Shown here one piece after another: positions 1-6,241 of a stretch of DNA of 12,736 bases; position 1 is the stretch's first letter, and each line of letters opens with the position of its first letter. The DNA is taken from positions 1-12,736 of the forward strand of contig JBOGIG010000101.1 of NCBI GenBank assembly GCA_050742455.1. The letters are read 5' to 3'. The DNA is from JBOGIG01 sp050742455. GTDB lineage: Bacteria; Actinomycetota; Acidimicrobiia; Acidimicrobiales; JBOGIG01. The notes beneath the pieces are model-generated. The model did no database searches, had not been told where the DNA came from, and saw only the letters and a list, made by a program, of their open reading frames with translations. The position numbers and the translations under genes were made by a program.

Positions 1-1
1 G

Positions 2-661
2 GCGTCGGGGCGTTGCCTGGCTCTGATCACTCCAGATGCCGAGCGAACCATGTGCACCTACCTGGGAGCGGCCAGTCAACTGAGCCAGGCCGACCTCGAC
101 CCCGATCTCCTGGCTCGCACCGATCTCCTCTATGTCGAGGGCTACTTGTGGGACCTGGCGGAGACCATCGAGGCACTGCGTTCGGCGATGTCGGAGGCCA
201 AGGCTGCCGGGGCCAAGGTGGCATTCAGTCTGTCCGATGCATTCTGCGTGGAACGCCACCGGGATGAGTTTCTCGAGTTGATGGATTCAGACCTGGATCT
301 GGTCTTCGCCAACGAGGCCGAAGTCCTCTTGCTCTACGGGACCGACGACTTCGACCAAACAGTCAAGCGACTGGCCGGTTCCGGGCTGACCGCGGCGCTG
401 ACCCGCGGACCGGGCGGTTCGGTCGTGGTCAGCGAAGGCGAGGTGCTGGCCGTGGACGCCCATCCCGTGGACAAGGTGGTCGATACCACCGGGGCCGGTG
501 ACCTGTACGCGGCCGGATTCCTCTTCGGGATGAGCAGGGCCAGGAGTTGGACCGATTGTGCCCAGCTCGGATCCCTGGCCGCGGCGGAGGTCATCAGCCA
601 CGTCGGAGCCAGGCCGGAGGCGGACCTGGTGGCCCTAGCTCAAGACCAGGGCCTGATCTAG
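2..661 (+). CDS. PfkB-family carbohydrate/nucleoside kinase, adenosine kinase-like (5' end outside window)
   Basis: This is the C-terminal part of a ribokinase/PfkB-superfamily kinase, which transfers the ATP gamma-phosphate to a sugar or nucleoside hydroxyl in the cytoplasm. The reading frame is open from base 2 and an ATG at 50 lies inside conserved sequence (LITPDAERTM upstream, TYLGAA downstream), so the gene starts before the window; about 219 of the usual 310-340 residues are visible. The PfkB signature DTTGAGDLYAAGF is encoded from base 482. Its GAGD motif forms the anion hole and contains the catalytic Asp (codon 500-502). NEAEVLLLYG upstream is also typical of the family. The TPDAERTM / YLGAA pattern resembles adenosine kinase-type members more than ribokinase, but the N-terminal substrate-lid residues are missing, so the substrate is not assignable. 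A minus-strand gene converges 18 bp after its stop. Confidence 0.85.
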   Translation, partial: ASGRCLALITPDAERTMCTYLGAASQLSQADLDPDLLARTDLLYVEGYLWDLAETIEALRSAMSEAKAAGAKVAFSLSDAFCVERHRDEFLELMDSDLDLVFANEAEVLLLYGTDDFDQTVKRLAGSGLTAALTRGPGGSVVVSEGEVLAVDAHPVDKVVDTTGAGDLYAAGFLFGMSRARSWTDCAQLGSLAAAEVISHVGARPEADLVALAQDQGLI

Positions 662-679
662 TCCGGGCAAACCGGGGGG

Positions 680-1288
680 CTAACCGGCGTCGAGTGCCTC
701 CGGGGGAAGGTATTTGAGGCCGAGGTCCCCCAGTCGAACCAAGGTAGAGGCCACCCAGCGTCCCAATTCGGACATGTGGTCTTCCATCTTGCCTGGGTCT
801 TCCAGGCTGGCCTCGTCCAGTCGGTAGGTTCCCTGGTAAGAGACCTCAACGGCCGCCTGCGGCGGGGCCGAGCCCGATGCGGCGTATACCTGTTCGACCG
901 TCGGACCGGAACGTTCGAGAGTATCCCTACCGAGAGGGGGACTCTCGGGGGGAAGCACGGCCAGCACATGAGCGGTGTCGGGCAATTCGGCCAGACGCTG
1001 GATGCGCAGTGCCACTTCGATTACCAGCTCGGGGGGGTCGCCTGCGGGCTCGCCGATGGACCACGATCGATAGGCGCTCTGGCTCCACGTGGGCCAGTCC
1101 AGGCTGAGATCGGCCCGAACCCGCGGCGGGCTGCCTTCGCCCGGCAGGCTGTAGGACGTCTCCCACGACAAATCGCCCAAGAAGACGTCCACCTGGAAGC
1201 GTTCCTCCACCGCCTGGCGTTCCAGCAGGGCGGCGTCGAAGGCCCGTCGGATGGCGGCAATCACATCAAGTAGCACGTGGTCGAGCAT
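680..1288 (-). CDS. hypothetical protein, 202 residues, unrecognised
   Basis: I do not recognise this family. The product is a soluble, acidic, 202-residue protein with no signal peptide or membrane segment. It has a hydrophobic amphipathic start (MLDHVLLDVIAAI), a Pro- and Trp-rich middle (SLPGEG, LDWPTWSQSAYRSW, IGEPAGDPPELVIEVALR) and a helical C-terminus. The frame stays open far upstream, towards 2077, but that part is the antisense shadow of the acyltransferase gene. I chose the ATG at 1288 because a TAGCCT element lies 8 nt before it, as for two other genes here, and because compositional character changes there. There is no Shine-Dalgarno sequence. It is divergent from the acyltransferase gene and convergent with the PfkB kinase gene. 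That it is a real gene is an inference from coherent protein character and the promoter; homology is unknown. Confidence 0.65.
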   Translation of the reverse strand: MLDHVLLDVIAAIRRAFDAALLERQAVEERFQVDVFLGDLSWETSYSLPGEGSPPRVRADLSLDWPTWSQSAYRSWSIGEPAGDPPELVIEVALRIQRLAELPDTAHVLAVLPPESPPLGRDTLERSGPTVEQVYAASGSAPPQAAVEVSYQGTYRLDEASLEDPGKMEDHMSELGRWVASTLVRLGDLGLKYLPPEALDAG

Positions 1289-1296
1289 CGGGAAAG

Positions 1297-1302
1297 AGGC
1301 TA
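1297..1302 (-). promoter_or_regulatory. putative -10 element (TAGCCT) of a leaderless promoter
   Basis: Read on the minus strand, TAGCCT lies 8 nt before the ATG at 1288. This spacing places the transcription start on or next to the start codon. It fits the actinobacterial TAnnnT -10 consensus, and the same hexamer precedes the ychF and metG starts. No Shine-Dalgarno sequence is visible, consistent with a leaderless mRNA. No clear -35 is seen. Confidence 0.45.
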
Positions 1303-1324
1303 ACTGGAATCGACCGGTGCGGTC

Positions 1325-2131
1325 ATGGCCCGGGCGATTGATCCCCCATTTCCCGGGCAGGTTGATCCCCCAATTGAAGTACCCACAGCCGCGGCCGAGG
1401 CCACGCCGGCTCGGGTGGACGACCGGATGGGCGACCGGCTGAGCGGTCGGGTACCGTCGGGCATGCTCATCGCCACCCAGATGGCCAAGATGCTCCGGGA
1501 ACGGGGTGCTGACGCGCTGCATCTCGGGTGGGAGCGGGCCTGTCGCCTGGGGGCGGTAGGGCCTGATGACCGCCGTGGTCGTCAGTACGGGGCCTTCGGG
1601 GAGGGTAGCTGTATCGCTTTCCCACCCGGAACAGTGTTTGGGCAGCGTTGGATCCGGATCGGATCGCGGACCCTGATCGGGCCTCAGGTAAGCCTGTCGG
1701 CCGGCATGGCTCCTGGCCAGGCCATGGTGACCGACCCGGTCATCGCCATCGGAGATCGCTGCGTCATCGGCCGGGGCAGCCAGATCGTCGGGCACCTGAG
1801 CATCGAGATCGGCGATGACGTCCAGACCGGTCCTTACGTGTACATCACCGATCAGAATCACAGCTACGAGGCTCTCGACGAACCCATCGGGCTCCAGTGG
1901 CCGACCGAGCAGCCCGTCCGGGTAGGTTCCGGCTCCTGGCTGGGGGCGGGTGTCATCCTCCTGCCCGGGGCCGATGTCGGCGAGCACGTCGTGGTGGCGG
2001 CCGGCTCGGTGGTGAGAGGGCGTATCGAGGACCGCTGTGTCGTGGCCGGCGTGCCCGCCCGCGTCGTGCGCCGCCACGTCCCGGGGGTGGGCTGGCAGCG
2101 CACCGGTGAAGACTCAATGGTCAAGGCGTGA
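1325..2131 (+). CDS. hexapeptide-repeat (left-handed beta-helix) O-acyltransferase
   Basis: A trimeric left-handed beta-helix acyltransferase, expected to move an acetyl or other acyl group from CoA to a sugar, polyol or lipid acceptor. Hexapeptide turns run through roughly residues 110-255: IRIGSRTLIGPQV, VIAIGDRCVIGRGSQIVG, IEIGDDVQTGPYV, VRVGSGSWLGAGVILLPGADVG and VVAAGSVV, ending in the usual GVPARVVRR. The DQNH motif carries His179, at the position of the catalytic His of this superfamily. The acceptor cannot be read from sequence. The start is unsettled: ATG 1325 gives a Pro/Ala-rich tail with no ribosome site, ATG 1427 has a weak GGTGGA 7 nt upstream, and ATG 1463 has TACCGT 5 nt upstream and begins at clearly structured sequence. 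The stop overlaps the next gene's GTG (GTGA), so it is probably translated with the phosphodiesterase. Confidence 0.8.
   Translation: MARAIDPPFPGQVDPPIEVPTAAAEATPARVDDRMGDRLSGRVPSGMLIATQMAKMLRERGADALHLGWERACRLGAVGPDDRRGRQYGAFGEGSCIAFPPGTVFGQRWIRIGSRTLIGPQVSLSAGMAPGQAMVTDPVIAIGDRCVIGRGSQIVGHLSIEIGDDVQTGPYVYITDQNHSYEALDEPIGLQWPTEQPVRVGSGSWLGAGVILLPGADVGEHVVVAAGSVVRGRIEDRCVVAGVPARVVRRHVPGVGWQRTGEDSMVKA
1329..1372 (+). repeat. imperfect direct repeat, two ~20-bp copies 24 bp apart
   Basis: CCCGGGC followed by 3-4 bases and TTGATCCCCCA occurs twice, with the TTGATCCCCCA cores at 1338-1348 and 1362-1372 exactly 24 bp apart. It lies between the divergent hypothetical and acyltransferase genes, or in the extreme N-terminus of the acyltransferase if ATG 1325 is used (repeated Asp-Pro-Pro). 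It may be an operator or simply a slippage duplication. Confidence 0.7.
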
Positions 2132-2991
2132 ACGTGGCGGAGCCAAATATCTGGCTGGAGCGCCGCGTCCTCAACTATGCCCACCGTGGGGGGGCCAAGG
2201 AGGCCCCATCCTCCACCATCTACGCCATGCGCCAAGCCCTGGCCCATGGAGCCGATGCCTTGGAGCTGGACATTCACGCCACAGCCGATGGTCGCTTGGT
2301 GTGCGCCCATGACGCCAGCGTGGACCGCACCACTAACGGCTCCGGAGCGGTGGCCGACCTCGAATTGGCCGAGCTGAAGGCTCTCGACCCGGCCTGGTGG
2401 TTCTCGCCCGGCCACGAGGCCATTGAAGATCTGCCCGAGGAGGCCTACCCCCTGCGCGGGCAGGTGGCCTCGGACCCCGAACTTGCCATCCCCACCCTTG
2501 ACGAGGTCCTCGGTGCCTTCCCGGGTGTGCTCCTCAACTTGGACATCAAGGGAACCGCGCCCGAGGTTGCCCCCTACGAGGAGGCGCTGGCCGCCACCCT
2601 GGCCCGCTTCGATCGGATCGACGATGTGATCGTGACATCGTTCAACGACTTGGCCACCAGGGCCTTTTCGGAGTTTGCCCCCCATGTTGCGACTTCGGCC
2701 GGGGCCATGGCCGTGGCACAGTTCTGGCGGGCCGTGCGGGACGGAGTGCCACCCCCGGAGATGCACCATGCCGCCCTCCAGGTGCCGGCTGCCTATTCCG
2801 GTCAGGCCATCATCGACAAGGAATTTGTGGACGCCGCTCACCAAGCGGGCATGGCCGTTCACGCCTGGACGATCGACGACCCTACGGAGATGGAGCGCTT
2901 GGTGAGACTGGGGGTGGATGGCATCATGTCTGACTTACCCTCGGTGGTCACCTTGACGCTCGGCCGTCTGGGCGTCGCCTACGGTCGGTAA
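2128..2991 (+). CDS. glycerophosphodiester phosphodiesterase (GDPD family)
   Basis: Hydrolyses glycerophosphodiesters to glycerol-3-phosphate and an alcohol, in phospholipid turnover and phosphate salvage. It is a 287-residue TIM-barrel of the GDPD/GlpQ family. The catalytic signature is clear: HRGG at residues 19-22, the metal ligands Glu46 and Asp48 in ALELDIH, and His61 in CAHD. NLDIKG in mid-protein and the closing VHAWTIDDPTEM ... GVDGIMSDLP are further family hallmarks. No signal peptide is visible, so it is probably cytoplasmic, unlike periplasmic GlpQ. The start is a GTG whose last two bases begin the acyltransferase stop (GTGA), indicating translational coupling. Its last 13 bp overlap the end of the convergent carboxylase gene. 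Its substrate could be any glycerophosphodiester; the paired acyltransferase hints at lipid or sugar-lipid metabolism. Confidence 0.92.
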   Translation: MNVAEPNIWLERRVLNYAHRGGAKEAPSSTIYAMRQALAHGADALELDIHATADGRLVCAHDASVDRTTNGSGAVADLELAELKALDPAWWFSPGHEAIEDLPEEAYPLRGQVASDPELAIPTLDEVLGAFPGVLLNLDIKGTAPEVAPYEEALAATLARFDRIDDVIVTSFNDLATRAFSEFAPHVATSAGAMAVAQFWRAVRDGVPPPEMHHAALQVPAAYSGQAIIDKEFVDAAHQAGMAVHAWTIDDPTEMERLVRLGVDGIMSDLPSVVTLTLGRLGVAYGR

Positions 2992-4643
2992 CCCCATGAT
3001 GTGGGCCCTGGCCGGCGTAGGGGTGCGGCCAGGTTTGCGAACTCGCACAGCAACTCCCTGGTGTGGCGGGGGTCGATGATCTCCTCCACGAGGAAGCTCT
3101 CGGCCGTGCGAAATGGTGATCGCACTGCGTTCATCCTCGCCTCGATCTCGGCTCGCAGTCTCTCAGGATCCTCGGACGCCTCCAGTTGTGCCCGGTAGGC
3201 GGCTTCGATGCCACCTTCGAGGGGAAGGGAGCCCCAGTCGCCCGAGGGCCAGGCGTAGCGGTAGGACAGGCGGGCGGCATTTTGATGGGCAGCCCCGGCG
3301 ACCCCGAAGACCCTGCGCAGGATGACCGAGCACCACGGCACGTTGGCCTGGTAGATGGCGGTCAGGGCCCGTGAACCAAATCGAATGGTGCTGTCCCGTT
3401 CGGCTTTGGCGCCGATCACGAAGCCCGGTTGATCCACCAGGTGCACCACGGGGAGATGGAAGGTATCGGCCAGATTGACCAGGCGGGTGACCTTCTCGGA
3501 GGCGTCGGCAGTCCAGCCCCCACCGTAGTGGTAGGGGTCGCTGGACAAGATGGCCACCGGCCAACCATCCAGGCGGGCCAGGCCGGATATGGCGGAACGA
3601 CCCCACTGGCGTCCTATTTCGAAAAAGGTGCCGGCGTCGACCACGGCGTCGATGATGGGCCGGATCTTGTAGGCCGACCTCCGCCGCCGCGGTACGGCGC
3701 CGATCAGCCAATCCTCGGCCCGATCGACGGGATCGGCCGACTGGTGGCGCGGAGGCAGTTCTTCCACGCTGGAGCCCAGGTAGCCGAGGAATCGTCGGGC
3801 CGCGGCCATGGCCTCCTCCTCGCTGTCCACCTCTTCGTCCACTGTTCCGTTGCGGGCGTGGATGTGGCTGCCCCCGAGGCCTTCCTTGTCGACATCCTCC
3901 CCGAGGCGGGCGACGACAGGCGGACCGGCCACGAACACCTGAGAGCTGGACTTGACCATGACCGAGTAGTGGCTGGTGACGACGCGGGCGGCACCCAGTC
4001 CGGCCACCGATCCGAGAGCCAGGGATACCACCGGCACGGTGGAGAGGTTGGCCACCACCCATTCCCAGCCCGGGTTGTAGGGAACATAGGTGCGGCCCAT
4101 AGTGTCAAGCGAGCGCACCGAGCCCCCGCCGCCACTCCCGTCTACCAGGCGGACCAACGGAAGGCGCAACTCGTTGGCCATCTGCTCGGCCATCACCTGT
4201 TTTTGCCATATGGAGGCGTCGGCCGCACCGCCCCGGACGGTGAAATCGTCCCCGCCCACCACCACCGCCCGGCCATCTATGCGGCCCCGGCCCATGACGA
4301 AATTCGCGGGGGTGATACCGGTCAGTTGAGCCCCTTCGTAGGTGGCCTTGCCGGCCAGGGCGCCGATCTCGTGGAAGCTGGCCGGGTCCAACAGCAAGTC
4401 GATGCGTTGACGGACGGTCAGGCGGCCCTGGGCGTGGTGCTTGGCCACCTTGTCGGCGCCTCCCATGGCCTGGGCCATGGCCAGCCGACGGTCCAACTCG
4501 TCGATCTCGGGTTGCCAATCCGATGGTGCCGCCCCGACCACGTCCCCATCGAGTGATTTCTCGGTAACTGCCTGGTCCGGGTTGGTCGGAGCAGGTGGCC
4601 CCATGTTGTCGCCCCCGGCCGCGGCTCGGTCAGGCGAGTTCAA
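2979..4643 (-). CDS. acyl-CoA carboxylase, carboxyltransferase (beta) subunit
   Basis: Carboxyltransferase of a biotin-dependent acyl-CoA carboxylase (propionyl-/methylcrotonyl-CoA carboxylase beta type, PF01039 family), which moves CO2 from carboxybiotin to an acyl-CoA. The roughly 554-residue length fits. The N-terminal crotonase half holds GRGRIDGRAVVVGGDDFTVRGG, an oxyanion region around LALGSVAGLGAARVV and GGSHIHARNGTVD. The C-terminal half holds RPIIDAVVDAGTFFEIG, LSSDPYHYGG, LVDQPGFVIG and AGAAHQNAARLSYRYAWPSG, and ends in VEEIIDPRHTRELLCEF. The substrate is not deducible, and no biotin-carboxylase or biotin-carrier gene is adjacent. The longest start is TTG at 4643, 5 nt after the bL37-like stop with GAGG across it; ATG 4604 with GGGGGCG upstream is equally plausible. 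The residues between are disordered. Confidence 0.88.
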   Translation of the reverse strand: MNSPDRAAAGGDNMGPPAPTNPDQAVTEKSLDGDVVGAAPSDWQPEIDELDRRLAMAQAMGGADKVAKHHAQGRLTVRQRIDLLLDPASFHEIGALAGKATYEGAQLTGITPANFVMGRGRIDGRAVVVGGDDFTVRGGAADASIWQKQVMAEQMANELRLPLVRLVDGSGGGGSVRSLDTMGRTYVPYNPGWEWVVANLSTVPVVSLALGSVAGLGAARVVTSHYSVMVKSSSQVFVAGPPVVARLGEDVDKEGLGGSHIHARNGTVDEEVDSEEEAMAAARRFLGYLGSSVEELPPRHQSADPVDRAEDWLIGAVPRRRRSAYKIRPIIDAVVDAGTFFEIGRQWGRSAISGLARLDGWPVAILSSDPYHYGGGWTADASEKVTRLVNLADTFHLPVVHLVDQPGFVIGAKAERDSTIRFGSRALTAIYQANVPWCSVILRRVFGVAGAAHQNAARLSYRYAWPSGDWGSLPLEGGIEAAYRAQLEASEDPERLRAEIEARMNAVRSPFRTAESFLVEEIIDPRHTRELLCEFANLAAPLRRPGPTSWGYRP

Positions 4644-4648
4644 TGGCC

Positions 4649-4732
4649 TCAGCCGCGACCGCAGTTCGGCTTCTTGCCGTGGTTGGCTTTTTTCTTGGCC
4701 GACAGTTTGCGCTTGTTCGTCTTCTTGGACAC
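4649..4732 (-). CDS. 50S ribosomal protein bL37-like, 27 residues
   Basis: A tiny, highly basic protein: SKKTNKRKLSAKKK followed by ANHGKKPN and a short CGRG tail. The lysine/arginine-rich head followed by AnHGkkPN near the C-terminus is the pattern I know from bL37, the roughly 24-residue actinobacterial large-subunit protein first seen in mycobacterial ribosome structures. It would bind 23S rRNA. Four codons upstream of the GTG start is an in-frame TAA, so no longer version exists; the only other candidate start is a CTG. No Shine-Dalgarno sequence is present, but TAACCT lies 9 nt upstream. Its stop is 5 nt before the TTG of the carboxylase gene, so the two are likely cotranscribed; it is divergent from ychF across only 39 bp. 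The assignment comes from pattern memory, not a search. Most gene finders would miss it. Confidence 0.72.
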   Translation of the reverse strand: MSKKTNKRKLSAKKKANHGKKPNCGRG

Positions 4733-4741
4733 AGGGATCAG

Positions 4742-4747
4742 AGGTTA
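4742..4747 (-). promoter_or_regulatory. putative -10 element (TAACCT) for the bL37-like gene
   Basis: On the minus strand TAACCT matches TAnnnT and lies 9 nt before the GTG at 4732, giving a nearly leaderless transcript. An alternative minus-strand -10 is TAGGCT at 4765-4760, the complement of the ychF element, which would leave a leader of about 20 nt. Confidence 0.35.
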
Positions 4748-4758
4748 CTGGAGGCAGC

Positions 4759-4764
4759 TAGCCT
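4759..4764 (+). promoter_or_regulatory. putative -10 element (TAGCCT) of a leaderless ychF promoter
   Basis: TAGCCT is followed by exactly 7 nt and then the ychF ATG, the spacing expected when transcription begins at the A of the start codon. The extended sequence TAGCCTACGG is identical upstream of metG. GGAGG at 4750-4754 is 17 nt from the ATG, too far to serve as a ribosome site. Confidence 0.5.
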
Positions 4765-4771
4765 ACGGCCA

Positions 4772-5848
4772 ATGGAGCGTCTGGGCCTGGTCGGCCTACC
4801 CAATTCTGGCAAGTCTTCCCTGTTCAACGCCCTGACCGAAGGTTCGGCAACGGTGGCGGCTCACCCCTTCTCCACCACCGAGACCTCGGTGGGGGTGGCC
4901 CAGATCCCTGATCATCGCCTCGATGCTCTGGCCGTGATGAGCAAGTCCGAAAAGGTTGTGCCTGCCACGGTGGAAATGGTCGACATTGCTGGTTTAGTGG
5001 CCGGAGCGGCATCGGGGGAGGGCCTGGGGAACCGCTTTCTGGCCGGGATCCGTGAGGTGGACGCCCTGTGCCTGGTGCTGCGAGCGTTCGATGACGACAA
5101 CATCATGGGCGAGACCGACGCACTGGAGGCACTCGGCGTCTTAGAGCTCGAACTCGTGCTGGCCGATGCCGCCACTATCGAGTCCCAGTTGGACAAGCGG
5201 CGCAAGGCGGCCCGAGCTGACAAGGCGCTGGCGGGCGAGGTTGCCGCCATGGAGGCCGCCCTGGCCGTCCTGCACGGCGGTGTGCCTCTGTACCGTTCGA
5301 CGCTGCCGGCCCAGATCAGGGTCGACCTCAAGTCCACCTTCCTCCTGACCAACAAGCCGGTCCTGGTCGTGGTCAACGTCGGCGAGGATGCCTTGGGCGA
5401 CCTCGCCGGGGCGACCAAGGCCGTGGAGGCCGAGGTCGGACAGGCCGGCGAGGTATTGGCCGTCAATGTGCAACTGGAAGCCGAGGCCTCCCAGCTGGAT
5501 CCGGCCGGAAAGGCAGAGCTGTTAGAAGGTCTGGGCCTGGGCGAGGGGGTCCTACCCCGGCTGGCCCGGGCCGCTCAGCTCCTGTTGGGCCGAAGGACAT
5601 TTCTCACGACTGGTGACAAGGAGTCACGTGCCTGGACCTTCAGGGCTGGAGCCAAGGCCCCCGAGTGCGCCGGTGTCATCCATTCCGATCTGCAGCGGGG
5701 TTTCATCCGGGCGGAAGTGATCAGGTGGGACGAGCTGTTGGAACTGGGCTCGTGGAATGCGGCCAAGGCTGCCGGACGCCTCAGAGTTGAGGGCAAGGAG
5801 TATGAAGTGGTGGACGGCGATGTAGTGGAGATCAGGTTCAATGTGTAA
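4772..5848 (+). CDS. ychF: redox-regulated ribosome-associated ATPase YchF (OLA1 family)
   Basis: A universally conserved P-loop NTPase of the Obg/YchF group that associates with ribosomes and affects initiation and stress responses. The product is 358 residues, normal for the family (about 363). G1 is GLPNSGKSS at residues 8-16, and G3 is DIAGLV from Asp71, running into GAASGEGLGNRFL and the IREVDALCLVLRAF strand. The G4 position reads NVGE (202-205) instead of NKxD, the known reason why YchF prefers ATP to GTP. Residues about 125-180 form the charged coiled-coil domain. The C-terminal TGS-type domain is intact: FLTTGDKESRAWTF, APECAGVIHSDLQRGFIRAEV, EGKEYEVVDGDVVEIRF. The frame is open 5' to 4595, but that part is antisense to the bL37-like gene. 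The DUF192 gene follows after 60 bp. Confidence 0.95.
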   Translation: MERLGLVGLPNSGKSSLFNALTEGSATVAAHPFSTTETSVGVAQIPDHRLDALAVMSKSEKVVPATVEMVDIAGLVAGAASGEGLGNRFLAGIREVDALCLVLRAFDDDNIMGETDALEALGVLELELVLADAATIESQLDKRRKAARADKALAGEVAAMEAALAVLHGGVPLYRSTLPAQIRVDLKSTFLLTNKPVLVVVNVGEDALGDLAGATKAVEAEVGQAGEVLAVNVQLEAEASQLDPAGKAELLEGLGLGEGVLPRLARAAQLLLGRRTFLTTGDKESRAWTFRAGAKAPECAGVIHSDLQRGFIRAEVIRWDELLELGSWNAAKAAGRLRVEGKEYEVVDGDVVEIRFNV

Positions 5849-5908
5849 CCCGGACAGCTGGGGCTCGAATCCCGAGGAGGCCGTGGCCTCGCGGCCATCG
5901 AGGCAGGC

Positions 5909-6241
5909 GTGGTGCCCTGGCTATTGAGGCAGAACGACGTCCTCGCCACCCTTGAGGTGGCGGAGTCGTTCAGGGAGCGCGCCCTTGGTCTCTTGGGTCG
6001 TGACGAAGTCCCCGGTGCCCTCCTGATCCGCCCGGCCCGCTCGGTGCACACCATCGGGATGCGCTTTGCGATTGACGTGGCTTTTTGCGACAAGGAACTG
6101 ATGGTGCTGAGCACGACGACCCTGTCACCATTTCGCCTCACCGTGCCCCGCATGCGGGCCCGGTGTGTAATCGAGGCCCCGGCCGGGGCCTTCGCGCGCT
6201 GGGGACTCGGAGTGGGGGACCAGTTGGAGATCAAGGGTTGA
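5909..6241 (+). CDS. DUF192 family protein
   Basis: A 110-residue protein of the DUF192 family (PF02643), whose biochemical role is unknown. Hallmarks are present: RERALGLLGRDEVPGALLI, then SVHTIGMRFAIDVAFCD, then a short strand region (LMVLSTTTLSPFRLT) and the terminal AGAFARWGLGVGDQLEI. Many bacterial members carry a signal peptide; this one has none and begins almost at the domain. The start is GTG 5909 (or the GTG directly after), preceded by GAGGCAGG as a ribosome site. A small hairpin (5-bp stem TGGCC/GGCCA with a four-base loop, 5884-5897) sits just upstream, without a T-tract. Its stop TGA overlaps a possible TTG start of rsmI. Position between ychF and rsmI suggests one operon, but that says little about function. 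Confidence 0.85.
   Translation: MVPWLLRQNDVLATLEVAESFRERALGLLGRDEVPGALLIRPARSVHTIGMRFAIDVAFCDKELMVLSTTTLSPFRLTVPRMRARCVIEAPAGAFARWGLGVGDQLEIKG

Noticed and set aside
1289..2077. Upstream extension of the minus-strand hypothetical gene to 465 codons
   Set aside because: The extension is antisense to the conserved hexapeptide acyltransferase and changes to low-complexity composition; the TAGCCT element supports the start at 1288.
1864..2862. 332-codon minus-strand frame across the acyltransferase and phosphodiesterase genes
   Set aside because: Antisense to two genes with intact catalytic motifs; no family resemblance.
3429..4556. Long plus-strand open frame (375 codons) across the carboxylase gene
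   Set aside because: Gly/His/Val-rich translation with no recognisable domain; an antisense shadow of a clearly conserved carboxyltransferase in high-GC DNA.
4595..4771. 59-codon upstream extension of ychF
   Set aside because: The YchF family begins at the ATG 4772 sequence, and the extension is antisense to the bL37-like gene.
5884..5897. Hairpin between ychF and the DUF192 gene as a terminator
   Set aside because: A 5-bp stem without a T-tract, with the next gene on the same strand right behind it; no convincing intrinsic terminator was found anywhere in the window.
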